A stretch of 64,000 bases of DNA, from NCBI GenBank assembly GCA_036927565.1, contig JAYESD010000009.1:163888929-163952928 (forward strand). Reading direction: 5' to 3'. Shown here in pieces: positions 48,468 to 58,249 of the stretch; position 1 is the stretch's first letter; each line of letters opens with the position of its first letter. This stretch comes from Tuctoria greenei (lineage: Eukaryota; Streptophyta; Magnoliopsida; Poales; Poaceae). The notes beneath the pieces were generated by a model. That model was not told the DNA's origin. It saw nothing but the letters and a program-made list of their open reading frames with translations, and did no database searches. Both the position numbers and the translations under genes were made by a program.

Positions 48468-48600
48468 GCCGGGGGCTGGCTGGCCGAGGGCTGGCTCGCC
48501 GAAGGCTGACTCGCCGAGGGCTGCCTCGCCGAGGGCTGGCTGGCCGAGGGCTGCCTCGCCGAGGGCTGCCTCGCCGAGGGCTGGCTCACCGAAGGCGCCG
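48468..48600 (-). repeat. Minisatellite, 15-bp unit, in exon 2 of the TNPA-like gene
   Basis: Units of CTGGCTCGCCGAGGG type repeat about nine times and encode QPSA(R/S) on the minus strand; unit count is likely variable between copies. Confidence 0.85.
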
Positions 48601-48945
48601 CAGCCTCTGAGTCAGCCGCTGAGGACTACAACATTCAAATGATTCATAAGTAAGTTTAATGTGAATTCGAATTTAAAGAATTTGTCAAAAACGAGTGACA
48701 TTTACCTGTGACGAAGCTCTAGAGCTGGTCCGAACGTGCCCCAGCAGCTGAGAGCGTCTACTGCCAGTCGACGAGGCACCAACGAAAGCGTCCTCAGGTC
48801 TAGATGGGTAGAACCCCCTCGTCGGCGGCACCTTCTTACCCTTCTTTGACGCCATCCTATTATAATTAGATAATTAGTAAATATGCAAATAAAATATATA
48901 AAATTCATGTTACTATCTTCAAGAAAACATTACTTGTAGTCACTT

Positions 48946-51900
48946 TCAAAATTCATCAACATCATTGTCATGTGCCTGTGCCCTACTCCTTAAACCAGCC
49001 CAACGATCTTCCATCGTGGCCTGTTCTAATTTTCGTTTTCGCGTATCATCTGCCTCTACATCTTCAACGTCTTCAACATCTCCAACTAATTGATCGAGTC
49101 CTGCACCAAGCTCGACGATAAAAGTGTCTGGCAACTCTTCTTCTTGGTACACTTCTTCAACGTCTTCGCTATCATGGTAACCATCATCCCCAGGAGTATA
49201 TAGCCGCTCACGAGGATTCACCTTATAACCACCCACCAAGCACTGAGCTTCGTGCATGGATAAGGTAGATAATACACTTGTTCAACTTGATGCGCAAGAA
49301 CAAATGTATCGTAACCTCGTAGTCGGTCCTTATGTTTCACTTCCACCATTCCAAATTGGTTTTCTCGAGTTCCATGAGTACGATCAAACCAGTCACAGTC
49401 AAAGAAGACAACTCGAAGGGTCTTATTTCCGGTAAAAGTAAATTCAAGGATTTTGTTAATGATACCATAATAATCGGTTAAATTCCCTTGAGTGTCCATT
49501 GCTCTCGTCACAACACCGGAATTTGATGTTGCCGCAAGAGGACGATGAGCTTCAAAATGAGTTGTACGGAATCGGAAGCCATTTACGTCATATCGACCAT
49601 AGCTTCTAACATTCACCAATCCATAAGATAGCTGCCGCAAATCTTCATGGACATTGTGAGTCTGACACTGTTATAAAAGACGAGAGAATATTACATAATA
49701 CTTCTTTAATAATAGTAATTTATAATACATAGAAGATGAGAGAATATTACATATTCTCGAAACCAAGATAGAAAACTCTGCCCCCCATTTATTCCTTCCT
49801 TTCGCATCGCTTCTACTTGTTTGGCCGTAGGTTGATGCCTATGTGGCCAATATTGTCTGTGGAACTCGCTGAACATGAAAAAACATCTTTTAGAGTACAT
49901 GTGTAGCAAAATATGTAGATTAACATAAACATAGGAGAAACACTTACTCGAAGTATTCCTGCATGCCTTCTATATTCACGTACATGTAGAGTAAAGCAAC
50001 AGTCCTTTCCTGTTCGGATAGCTCGTAGGTCGTGTAGCTACCAACGGTGGCACCTCTCGTTTGAAAAATGGAAAGGTCGCTTAGGGGGGGTGTTTCGTCC
50101 ACATTGTACCGCATCGCCGAAGTATTGATATTGTTTTCTTCCGCAAAGTAGACACTTGAAAAGTATCCAACTTCCTTAAGAGCATATGCTTCAGCGATGT
50201 ACCCTTCCACCCTTGCCCTGTTGCCAACCATTGGTTTCAGATATCGTAGCGCTCTTTCAATGTGATACATCCACCTATATTGCACAGGACCGCCAACTTT
50301 AGCTTCGAATGGAAGATGGATAAGCAGATGTTGCATTGGATTGAAGAAACCCGGTGGAAAATTTTTTTCCATCTTACATAAAAGTATGGGTACCTCCTTC
50401 TCTAACTTATCCATCATTCCGATCTTGATTTCTTTAGCACAAAGCTGTCTATAAAAATAGCTGAGCTCGGCTAAAACCTTCCACACCGCATCATCTAGAT
50501 AGCCTCAGAACATAACAGGTAGGAGTCTTTCCATTATAATGTGATAATCATGACTCTTCAACCCAGTGAGGTTTCCTGTGTTAACATTTACGGCTCGTTT
50601 CAGGCTAGCTGCGTAACCATCTGGGAATTTCAAAGTTTTCATCCATTTCATAACTTCTTTCTTTTCTTTCGATCGAAGACAGAAAGAAGCACGTGGCTTT
50701 CCACCACTTTCAGAGATTTCAAGAGTTGGACGGTGACAAATGTCTGCCAAATCTAGTCTAGCTTTATAATTGTCTTTCGTTTTGCCAGGCATATCCATGC
50801 AAGTGCTTATGATACTTTTGCTCATATTACGCTCCTGATGCATGACATTAATGTTGTGCATTAGAATCAACGACTTCACATATGGTAGCTCCCAAAGTCC
50901 ACATATGTGAGTCCAATTGTGTTCCTCTCCATAACCTACGAAATATCCAGGACGACCTTCATCAGGCACCAGTTTGTCCAACATATCAGAAATTTCTGAC
51001 CCGTTGAGACGCTTCGGTGGTCCTTTAGTGACAACAGTGTTCTTTCGAAAGACATGCCTCTGCTGCCTAAATATATGATTCGAGGGCAGCCAACGTCTGT
51101 GACAATCGAAGTAAGATATTTTTCCTCCATGAGTTAGTCGAAAGCAATCCGTGTCTGAAGCACATATCGGACATGTCAGACGACCGTGAGTGCTCCATCC
51201 GGAAAACATGCCGTATGCCGGCAAATCATGGACGGACCACAAATAAGCAGCTCGAAGGTTGAATTTCTGCTTCTTGTAACTGTCGTACGCTTCGACTCCT
51301 GTCCACAAGACTTTCAATTATTCGATCAGCGGTTTTAACATCACGTTGAGACGTGACCCGGGATGATCAGGTCCAGGTACAATGAGGCTGAGAAACATGA
51401 ACTCGTTCCTCGTACAAAAAGCAGGTGGCAGGTTGTACGGAATGACAAAGACAGGCCAACATGAGTATGGCGTGGCATTCGTACTGAACGGTGAGAATCC
51501 GTCTGTCGCTAATCCGATGCGAACATTCCTCGCATCACGAGAAAAGTCTAGATCGAAACGGTCTAGCGCCTTCCATGCGTCACCGTCGGACGGATGCGTC
51601 AAGAATTCTTTGTTCTCACGTTTACCTTCTTTGTGCCATCTCATGTGTCTTGCGGTTCTTTTTGAAAGAAACATCCGCTTCAACCGAGGTGTCACAGGCA
51701 AGTAACGAAGCGGCTTATGTGCGACATCTGTCATCACATTATCGCCATCGTCATTAACAACTTCGACATACCTCGATTTACCACATTTCAAGCACATCTT
51801 CTCATTGGCGTGCTCTTTCCAGAATAGCATGCAGTTGTCTGGGCACACATCAATTTTCTCATACTTCATACCGAGACCAGATATCTTGATCTTTGAATGA

Positions 51901-52453
51901 TACATATCTGGTGGCGCTTTGTGAGGTTGTGGAAGGATATCGCAGATCAATTTCATGAGATCATTGTAGCAGTTGATGGAAAAAAGTACTTGGACTTAAT
52001 TGCCATAAATCTTGTCAAGAAAGCAAGTACGGTCACAGCCGTGTGTTCATGCAACGGCTCTTGTGATTTCTTCAGCTCCTCGAAGAACTTCTCTGCCTCA
52101 TTTGTAAGAGGATCCTCCACTTCAAGAGCTTCTAACATCTCATCCATCCTATCAACCTCTGTTATATCATCATCCTCATCCACTTCGGCTATGACTCGAG
52201 AATTAGTCTCGCCGTGGAAGGTCCACACTTCATATTGTGGAGTGAAACCGTTTCGACATAAGTGAAACGAAAGCTCCAATCTTCTCAAAAACTTAGTGTT
52301 CCGGCATTTTGTACATGGGCACCGCTCCATATCTTCCGTTGACAACGAAAATGCTCGATCCAAAAATTGATCTAACTTGATAAACCACTCATCGGAGTGA
52401 CCACCATTTCTGCTCTTCCAGCCAGTATACATCCAACTGCGGTCTTCACCCAT
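48946..52453 (-). pseudogene. CACTA-2 TNP2-like transposase, two nonsense codons and two frameshifts
   Basis: ATG at 52451-52453 (MGEDRSWMYTGWKSRN). Exon 1 runs to a GTAAGT at 49948, exon 2 is 49752-49868, exon 3 49661-48946 ending TAG. Parts in order are the transposase-associated N-terminus with CPCTKC (~52310), the TNP2/Transposase_21 core (AYLWSVHDLPAYGMFSGW, ~51240), a DUF4218-like part (HLLIHLPFEAKVGGPVQYRW, ~50300) and a DUF4216-like part (~49560-49380). Breaks are a missing base near 51980, TAA at 51318-51320, TGA at 50505-50507 (Arg in the CACTA-1 copy) and a missing base near 49228. It is far less decayed than the CACTA-1 copy. Confidence 0.9.
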
Positions 52454-52553
52454 GTTTGACTCTGCAGTTTAATGCGAAAGAAATTGTTGTTAATGTATTG
52501 TTGTGTTATGTCACGGCCCTACAACCTAGGCAGATAGATCCTAAACCCACCCA

Positions 52554-52747
52554 AGAGTGACCGAGCGGAGCGTGCTCATGACGAGACGCGTGATCCGGAT
52601 TCGAACGAAATTTCGGCAGCATAACCCCGCTGTTCTCCACTGCACGCCCAAAAATGGTGCGGCAGAGAACAACAGGGTTACGCCACCGAAATCTCGTCCA
52701 AATCCGGACCCGCGTCTCGTCACAAGCCACGCCCCCTCGGTCACTCC
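52554..52747. repeat. Long imperfect hairpin in CACTA-2 leader region
   Basis: The left arm begins GAGTGACCGAGCGGAGCGTG and the right arm, read in reverse, GAGTGACCGAGGGGGCGTGG; pairing continues through GACGAGACGCG, ATCCGGATT, ATTTCGG and TGTTCTC to a small loop near 52650. By eye about 85% of ~90 bp pairs. Frames called across it on both strands mirror each other. It could be a small foldback element or a source of small RNA. Confidence 0.7.
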
Positions 52748-52779
52748 GAGGCTGTCCAAAAAGGGACAATTCCGAACCT

Positions 52780-52814
52780 GCACGTCTCACATGCCAATGG
52801 CATGTGAGACGTGC
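52780..52814. repeat. Near-perfect 35-bp palindrome
   Basis: Two perfect 17-bp arms (GCACGTCTCACATGCCA and its complement) with a 1-nt centre, 32 bp beyond the longer hairpin. Confidence 0.85.
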
Positions 52815-52976
52815 CGATCCGAAACGGGTAATCAATTGCTATAGGTTATGTTGCTCATGTTCATTTATAAATCATTTACGAATGAGGAAAGAGAACGAGA
52901 GTGAGGAGAAAAGTGGGTCAGAGTTGAAAGTTTCATAGTCAGGGCCGTCCACGATAATTGTGTTCGGCATGGCGTC

Positions 52977-53308
52977 GTGGCCTTCATGGTCGTGGGACTT
53001 CTTGCAGTTGCAGTCGTGGCCTTCATGGTCGTGGCCGTGTTTGGCATGGCGTCGGCAGCAACGTACAACGTCGGCGAGCCGAGCGGCTCCTGGGACCTGC
53101 AGACCAACTACGCCAACTGGGTCGCCTCCAAGAGGTTCCTCCCCGGTGATCAGATCGGTGGGTACCTGCACGGCCACCAGCCCTCGCTCCCGGAGCCTCT
53201 CCTCCGCTGCCGTCCACGCCTTCCGGAGGATCCTCTGCCGCTACCAAGACCACCGCCATCGGCTTCGGTCTCGCCGCTGTCATGCTCGCCGTAGGCGATA
53301 TGGCGTAG
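52977..53308 (+). pseudogene. Captured phytocyanin (early nodulin-like/uclacyanin) gene fragment in CACTA-2
   Basis: One frame reads a hydrophobic signal-peptide-like segment (~25 residues, ending GMASA) then ATYNVGEPSGSWDL...NYANWVASKRF..GDQ, the N-terminal start of a plastocyanin-like domain. It stops matching at GATCAG/GTGGGT near 53155. A second frame from 53180 reads a Pro/Ser-rich linker (SPPLPSTPSGGSS) and a hydrophobic tail (TAIGFGLAAVMLAVG) ending TAG at 53306-53308, as in the C-terminal GPI-signal region. The copper-ligand middle (His, Cys, His, Met/Gln) is missing. So this is a host gene copied with its centre deleted, antisense to the CACTA-2 genes and inside their leader intron. 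The signal region contains a 39-bp tandem duplication. Confidence 0.75.
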
Positions 53309-53366
53309 AATATCTCCTCTCTCTTTTGATATTTCTTCTGATACATTATCGTTTTAACCCACTTAT

Positions 53367-53420
53367 GTATATATATATATATATATATACATATTTATAT
53401 TTATATATTTATATATATAA
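53367..53420. repeat. AT microsatellite
   Basis: (TA)n followed by imperfect TATTTATA units. Confidence 0.9.
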
Positions 53421-53964
53421 AGAATATTAAACATGCTAAAAGAAACATAACAATTAATCAAAATTTGAACATTTAATAACTTAATTCAATAACGATAAGC
53501 AGCAATGAACATAAACATTAAGAATACTAAAGCAAAACATAAGCATGCTTAACATCTACATAATCAATAACATTATCAACAAATTTGCATAACCAACATC
53601 ATTAACAACTAAGCATAATTAACATCAAGATCGAGCAACAATTTCTACTCATTCGATCAACAATCATTCGAAGATTGAACAATCCATATGAAGGCAATTA
53701 TTTGCGACGGCCAGTTAAATTGCGACGGCTCGGGGGCACGGCTAGCAGCTAGCGGCGGGGCCGGCGGGCCGGGGGCGCAGGGGGTAAGTGATTCAATCCT
53801 TAAGTAGCACTGACCTCTTAACAAAATTGCAGTTAAATTGCAGGGGGCCGCTGCACTTGTTTCCTTCTATAATTAAGTGATTCAATCCTTAAATAAACTA
53901 TACAAGCTATTCTAAGCTACTATAGCTAATTGCTGCTACCTCTTAACAAAATTGCTAGCTAGAT
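53421..53964. other. CACTA-2 leader intron remainder, no gene
   Basis: AT-rich, with an internal pair of subterminal-type motifs (TTTGCGACGGC and TTGCGACGGC, 53700-53732) and two imperfect copies of AAGTGATTCAATCCTTAA (about 53786 and 53874) each followed by CCTCTTAACAAAATTGC. Confidence 0.6.
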
Positions 53965-54330
53965 CTGAAAAAAAAACCTAAAACCGGGGGGGGGGGGGGT
54001 AGCACTGACCTCAGAGGCGTCGGGGGTCGGGGGCGCAGCGGAGGCGTCGGGGGCCGGGGGCGCGGCGGTCCGGTCGGGGGCGCAGCGGTCCGGGCCGGCG
54101 ACGGCGACGCCGGTGGCGCGGCGGGCCGGGGGCGGAGGCAGGCGGCGGTTGGGGCGCGGAGGCGGGCCGCCGGTGGGGGCCGAGGGCAGCGAGCGCGGAG
54201 GCGGGGCCGAGGGCGGCGGGCCGGCGGGGGTGCGGCAGGGTGGCGGGGGCGCGGCGGCGGGGGCGCGGCGGCGGTGGCGGGGGCGCGGCGGCGGTAGGGT
54301 GTGTCTGAGGTGAATGAAGAGTCGGGGCCG
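53965..54330 (-). other. CACTA-2 GC-rich leader exon with poly-G tract
   Basis: Begins next to a run of about 13 G (near 53986) and consists of GGCGGGGGCGCGG-like repeats. It corresponds to the CACTA-1 leader at 2100-2450. The predicted Pro/Arg/Ala-rich frames are low complexity and not called as protein. Confidence 0.5.
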
Positions 54331-54677
54331 GAACGTCCCGATATAAGCCCTAATTTGCGACGGCAGCTTTAATTGCGACGGCCTCAACTTACGGCCGTCG
54401 CAATTAAAGCCTGTTTGCGACGGCCGTCTGACCAGCCGTCGCAAATAAGAGTTTATTTGCGACGGCTCCTTTATTTGCGACGGTCCTAGGGTTGGCCGTC
54501 GCAAATAACCACTTATTTGCGACAGCCAGTCCGAAAGCCGTCGCAAATAACCACTTATTCGCGACGGCCATCTTATTTGCGACGGCCGGAGGCGGGCCAT
54601 CGCAATTTAAGCTATTTGCGACGGTTGGCCGTCGCAAATAAAACCAGCCGTCGCAAATGATCGCTTTTCCTATAGTG
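54331..54677. repeat. CACTA-2 right terminal and subterminal repeats
   Basis: About fifteen TTTGCGACGGC/GCCGTCGCAAA motifs ending in CCTATAGTG. Confidence 0.88.
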
Positions 54678-54680
54678 TTT

Positions 54681-54805
54681 GCCGTCTTTCTTCAATGCTC
54701 CATTCCGTACTCCGGATCTACGCTCATGCTCAACCAAGTTCATTAGCACTTTAATGGTTCATCATCAATCTAACAAAACCCACAAGGGATCAAGATGCAC
54801 TTACA
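54681..54805 (-). repeat. Element C 5' LTR, outer remnant
   Basis: Continues GCCGTCTTTCTTC after the CACTA-2 duplication and ends GATGCACTTACA. Confidence 0.92.
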
Positions 54806-54810
54806 AAAAT

Positions 54811-56532
54811 GTTGTTATGCTATGAACCACTTGGTGTGATAGCATGAGCTATGTTGATGACCGAGTATCGGTGTTAGCTACTAGCCAACGATGAACAGTA
54901 ACACATAAGTTACTCGCTATCAATGGCTTGAAACAAGACACTGTATCAGTTACGATAATAGCAGTGACTATCACAATCCCCTCCTTGATTTTGACAACAC
55001 AACCCCTTGACTACCTAATAGCTTCATCATTGCGCTATAGCAGTGATACAAGCACCTCCTTGTTAGTACTATGCTTAGAAACCCCTGCGATGTTCGCATC
55101 GCGAACTACTACACACTGTATACATGATTGTGAAATGTGTTAAAAGGTGTTTGGTTGTGTGAGTTAGGATATGGGTGGGATATTAATGAACTATGTGTGT
55201 GAAGGGGAAGGGTGGTCGAGGCGGGTAAGGTGATGGGATGCTGAGAGTTCCCTAAGAGGTATACCAGCTGCGGCTTCATATTCGGTGTAACCCACCGATT
55301 GGCGCTGAGTGCTTCAGTAATAGTCCGATGACCATGTTTTCCGGACTAACCGTGTGCTGAGTACTTCAGTTTAGTTCGATACTGGGTGTTCCGAACTAGT
55401 CCTCTTGCCAAGGACAGATCGAGTCGCCTCACCAATATAAGGACCAGTTCATTTGACCTCAACATAGTGATTTCGTACAACCACAAAACCTGTATGGGCA
55501 GGACTCGCCCTACCTTTCTGGTAACTGCCACAAGAGAAAACCTAGAGAGCCATGGAGGACACGGTGGACCAGGAAATGGCACAGAGACCGAGGGTGGTCT
55601 GGTGTCTGGCTGGGTTGGTAATACCCGAATAGCCCCTGGGTCGGGCCGAGGTGTGATTGTGGAGTTACGCGGGGAAGATAGCCCCTGGGTCGGGCCGAGG
55701 TGTGATTGTGGAGTTACGCGGGGAAGATAGGATGAGCGTCATGTCATACCCTGGTTAGGTGTGCATGGCTTGTGGGTAAAGTGTACAAACTTTGCAGAGT
55801 CTTAATCTATTCGGATAGCTGTTGTCACAGTCTTGGCACACTATGCTTTGGGCTCCTATTGATTAGTATTAGTACAACTCCTTGAAGTGTGTGTGTGTGT
55901 GGGTGGCTGAGGCCACCGTGTTTTGGGAAAGAGTTGGCATGCGTGCCAGAGTCGTCAGGGCCTTGGGTCCGAAGACTAATATAAAAGTGAGGGAACTGGC
56001 GGGATGGTCTGAAACTCCCCGAGGACCCGCCAACTATAATAATACTGATTCAACTACCTCTCCCTCTTATTGCAAAACTCTTTTCAAAGAGAACCTTGCA
56101 TAAAATGCTTTTCGACAAAACTAAGCCGTATGGCCTCTCCTTGCTACAAGCCTCAATGCATTAAACACCTCCCCTTGAGTAGTGTTAGGGCTTGCGGAGT
56201 ACCTTATGTACTCACTCATGCTTTATATGTGGTTTTATCAGAAGACAAAGAAGCTGAAGCGTGTGAGGATGACGACTAGGTCTAGTCCTACTTCCTAAGT
56301 CTGCCTGTTGGGCATGACGTCGTTCTGCTCCGTTGTTTTGAAGATTTTTTCTATTTTGGTGGTCATCTCCGACCACATCCAATGTAATTTAGAACATGCT
56401 TGTAAGACTTTTATTGATTATAAATAAATAATCGTTTTATGGATCTCGATCTTTTCCGTTGTGCGTACCAACTACTGATCTAGGGATTGATACGGGATGC
56501 ACAAGTGGACCCTCATAAGGCGGGTCCTGACA
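54811..56532 (+). other. Right part of the LTR-like insertion, no gene
   Basis: Resumes after element C. Contains a diverged ~45-bp duplication around CTGAGTgCTTCAGT (55303-55400), the 49-bp tandem duplication listed separately, and an AATAAATAATC signal near 56425. No coding motif. Confidence 0.5.
55629..55726. repeat. Perfect 49-bp tandem duplication
   Basis: Two identical adjacent copies of a unit starting ATAGCCCCTGGGTCGGGCC. Confidence 0.95.
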
Positions 56533-58249
56533 CAAGTACTTGTAAATTGCTTCAAAAAATTGAATTGATTGAACTAATGTTGTATTTTGATGTTGCAGGA
56601 AGATGAAACCGGTGTCACTCCTTCTTTTATCGAGGTTTACCTCAGAGGGCACAGAGGCACAAGTCCGGCACGCCCAAGCAGTTGTGTGACGAGGCGACAA
56701 CACAAAAGTGGTAAATTTGTTGAGTGCTCTCTATCTATGAACTGAATCTATCTTTTATTACATTCACTTGTGAACTTAATTTATTCTTGCAGTTAAAATA
56801 TGTTGAGTTTCTTAAGAAAAAGCATGGAGATGACGTAGGTTATCTAAGAGCTCCGTTGGATGTGGTTCGGTGTATGAAGCCGACGGAGGCGTACCGCATG
56901 GGAGGTACGTGTAAAGATAATGGTTGTTTAAAGGTTAATTACCATCGATTCATCATATTTGTGTTTTTTGTAGACTTGGATTAGGCGACGGTTATGTGGA
57001 GTGTGACGCTTATGTGGGACGACGGTCTTCTACTTCCAGTTCGAGTCGATCCTGTGTTGCACACACTAAGGAATTGAAAGAACAATTAAGATAGTACGTG
57101 GAGAAAGTGGAACAGCAACAGCTGCAGATGCAACAACAACAACAAATGCAGATGCAGCAGCAGATGCAGATGCATCAGATGCAACAACAGATGCAATATT
57201 TGTATATGGCACAGGTAACTTGTAATCTTAATAATTTCTTTAATGTAGTTCTTGGGTCAAGGCAACACTAGAACTCAGTTCAATATGCCACAACAGTCTC
57301 AGTTCGAGATGATGTCGCAAGTAAAGTACTGTTTTACTTAAGTTGGTATACTTATTACCATATTTGTGTTAAAGTCAATAACTGAATATTTTTACTTTAT
57401 GCAGCTCTTCCCTCAAGATGGCTTTGGATCGCAGCTCGGTATGCCTCGTCCGGTGCAACCTGGATAACAAGTTGGCTCTTTTTCATAGGTATAACCGCAT
57501 TTCTTATTAACTCGATTTATAGTACGAAGTACTAATCATATTTGTCACAGTGTTCCAGAGTGGTCAAGCTTATCCTCCACAATCTCAAGGATTCATGTCA
57601 ATGTTGACCTTTGTATTGCAACCTTATCCAGGTGTTCTCCCATCGTTGCTCTTCGCTTCGGGGCGTAGTCAACCATCAACACCTCCGGGCACCTCATCGA
57701 TATAATTACTAAATCATTAGCTCTAATGAAAGCGTAGCTTAATTTGAACAATACTTAGCAACTTATTCAATTACATAGTTAGTAATACCTTTAAGTCATT
57801 TACACATGTGAGTTGGGCATTTGTGAATTTTAGAAAGATTGAGACATATAAATTGTAACTATTAATGCAAAGTTAACTTTTATTTGTTTTTTGTAGGGTC
57901 CTGATCATGTAACGCCTCATGGTTGCGATGATTTTCTCAATTTGAATGTTGGAGGTGCAAGTGGTGGAGCTTCGAACAATGACATGGAAGCGGATTAATC
58001 TTCATAATCGTGTTTATGTTGCCTTTCTCTTGGACTAACTTAGTATGGATCTTTGTATGGAACTTAGTTGCATTGTGTGAAGAATGTGTTTATATGTGTT
58101 GTTGGTGTATGGAACTTATTTGCATTGTTGTATGGAACTTATTTGCTATGTGTTGTTTTGTTGTTGTGTGGCCTGTATAACCGGCGGCTTCCCACCCGGG
58201 GAGGGAGGAAAACCAACCGCGGTTTTTTTTTTAAAAAAAAAATTGTCAG

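Larger units (their letters stand above)
46146..48855 (-). pseudogene. CACTA-2 TNPA-like gene, ten exons, single nonsense codon
   Basis: Every junction has GT-AG signals and phases that keep one frame: exons 48706-48855 (MASKKGKKVPPT), 48306-48625, 48039-48228, 47748-47957, 47504-47650, 47334-47438, 47147-47259, 46828-47062, 46669-46752 and 46146-46247 (ending DDDDFDFGGGFGG and TAG). Exon 2 encodes a pentapeptide tandem repeat (QPSA with R or S) and carries the only break, TAG at 48335-48337. Exon 8 has a charged coiled-coil segment (LRETVEENKRRHEEERRAME). The conserved core (exons 3-7: RLHYPGD, RYWASDEF, ERETGVPPTPAEVWKRG) matches the CACTA-1 gene. In En/Spm such proteins bind subterminal repeats. 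A Gln-to-stop change is the likely cause of the stop. Confidence 0.82.
45490..54677 (-). mobile_element. CACTA-2: CACTA (En/Spm) transposon inside the element C LTR
   Basis: 9,188 bp. Left end CACTACAGGAATCCCGACGA, right end in reverse CACTATAGGAAAAGCGATCA, both running into TTTGCGACGG; TSD TTT at 45487-45489 and 54678-54680. Uninterrupted LTR copies show the empty site CTCCTTTTGCCGTC. Arrays of TTTGCGACGGC in both orientations fill ~450 bp at the left and ~350 bp at the right end. Genes run right to left: GC-rich leader, leader intron with a hairpin and a captured phytocyanin fragment, TNP2-like transposase, TNPA-like gene. The transposase has several breaks, so it is non-autonomous now. Confidence 0.94.
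34299..54805 (-). mobile_element. Element C: SIRE-type Copia retrotransposon, same family as A
   Basis: LTRs begin TGAAAGCGGCC and end GATGCACTTACA; the 5-bp duplication AAAAT is at 34294-34298 and 54806-54810. Same layout as element A, and most of its body aligns closely with A. It lacks a ~100-bp LTR segment present in A (around 4310-4440), so the two belong to slightly different subfamilies. CACTA-2 splits its 5' LTR. Without CACTA-2 it is about 11.3 kb. The extra ORF is intact; pol has two nonsense codons and gag one. Confidence 0.94.
30090..56532 (+). mobile_element. Probable solo LTR or LTR derivative (TGTCA...TGACA), host of element C
   Basis: The DNA between two conserved TNPA-like exons (30070 and 56599) starts TGTCACAACCTGAATTTTAA and ends GGCGGGTCCTGACA; the TGTCA/TGACA termini are typical of grass Ty3/Gypsy LTRs. 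Flanks are CAATC and CAAGT, only partly matching, so the target duplication is doubtful. Without element C it is about 5.9 kb. It has no gag or pol motif, a promoter-like CCCCTATAAAACGG near 31231 followed by a GC-rich leader with a possible splice donor (~31400), an AT-rich stretch (32690-34298), and AATAAATAATC polyadenylation-like signals near 56425. A long solo LTR of a Tekay/Del-like Gypsy family fits best; a large non-autonomous element is the alternative. Confidence 0.5.
28751..57998 (+). pseudogene. CACTA-1 TNPA-like gene, multi-exon, one intron enlarged by ~26 kb
   Basis: Exons readable by splice signals and by likeness to the CACTA-2 gene: 28751-28855 (ATG start), 28934-29295, 29371-~29631, 29700-~30070, then across the insertion 56599-56710, 56793-56904, 56974-57214 (Gln/Met-rich, coiled-coil-like), 57249-57320, 57405-~57470 and a last exon near 57898-57998 ending TAA. 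Shared landmarks are EDETGV versus ERETGV, LCEYWAS versus LCRYWAS, and an acidic/Gly-rich end. Stops at 29267-29269 and near 29443, and indels (for example exon 56599-56710), break it. In En/Spm the TNPA product binds subterminal repeats; the same role is inferred here. It is inactive. Confidence 0.75.

Noticed and set aside
52506..52844. Overlapping ~100-codon frames on both strands
   Set aside because: They mirror each other across a hairpin and change frame between arms; not coding.
53959..54637. 213-codon minus-strand frame and companions rich in Pro, Arg, and repeats such as RRPSQI/ANKWLFATA
   Set aside because: Generated by the GC-rich leader and by the TTTGCGACGGC subterminal repeats; not a conserved protein.
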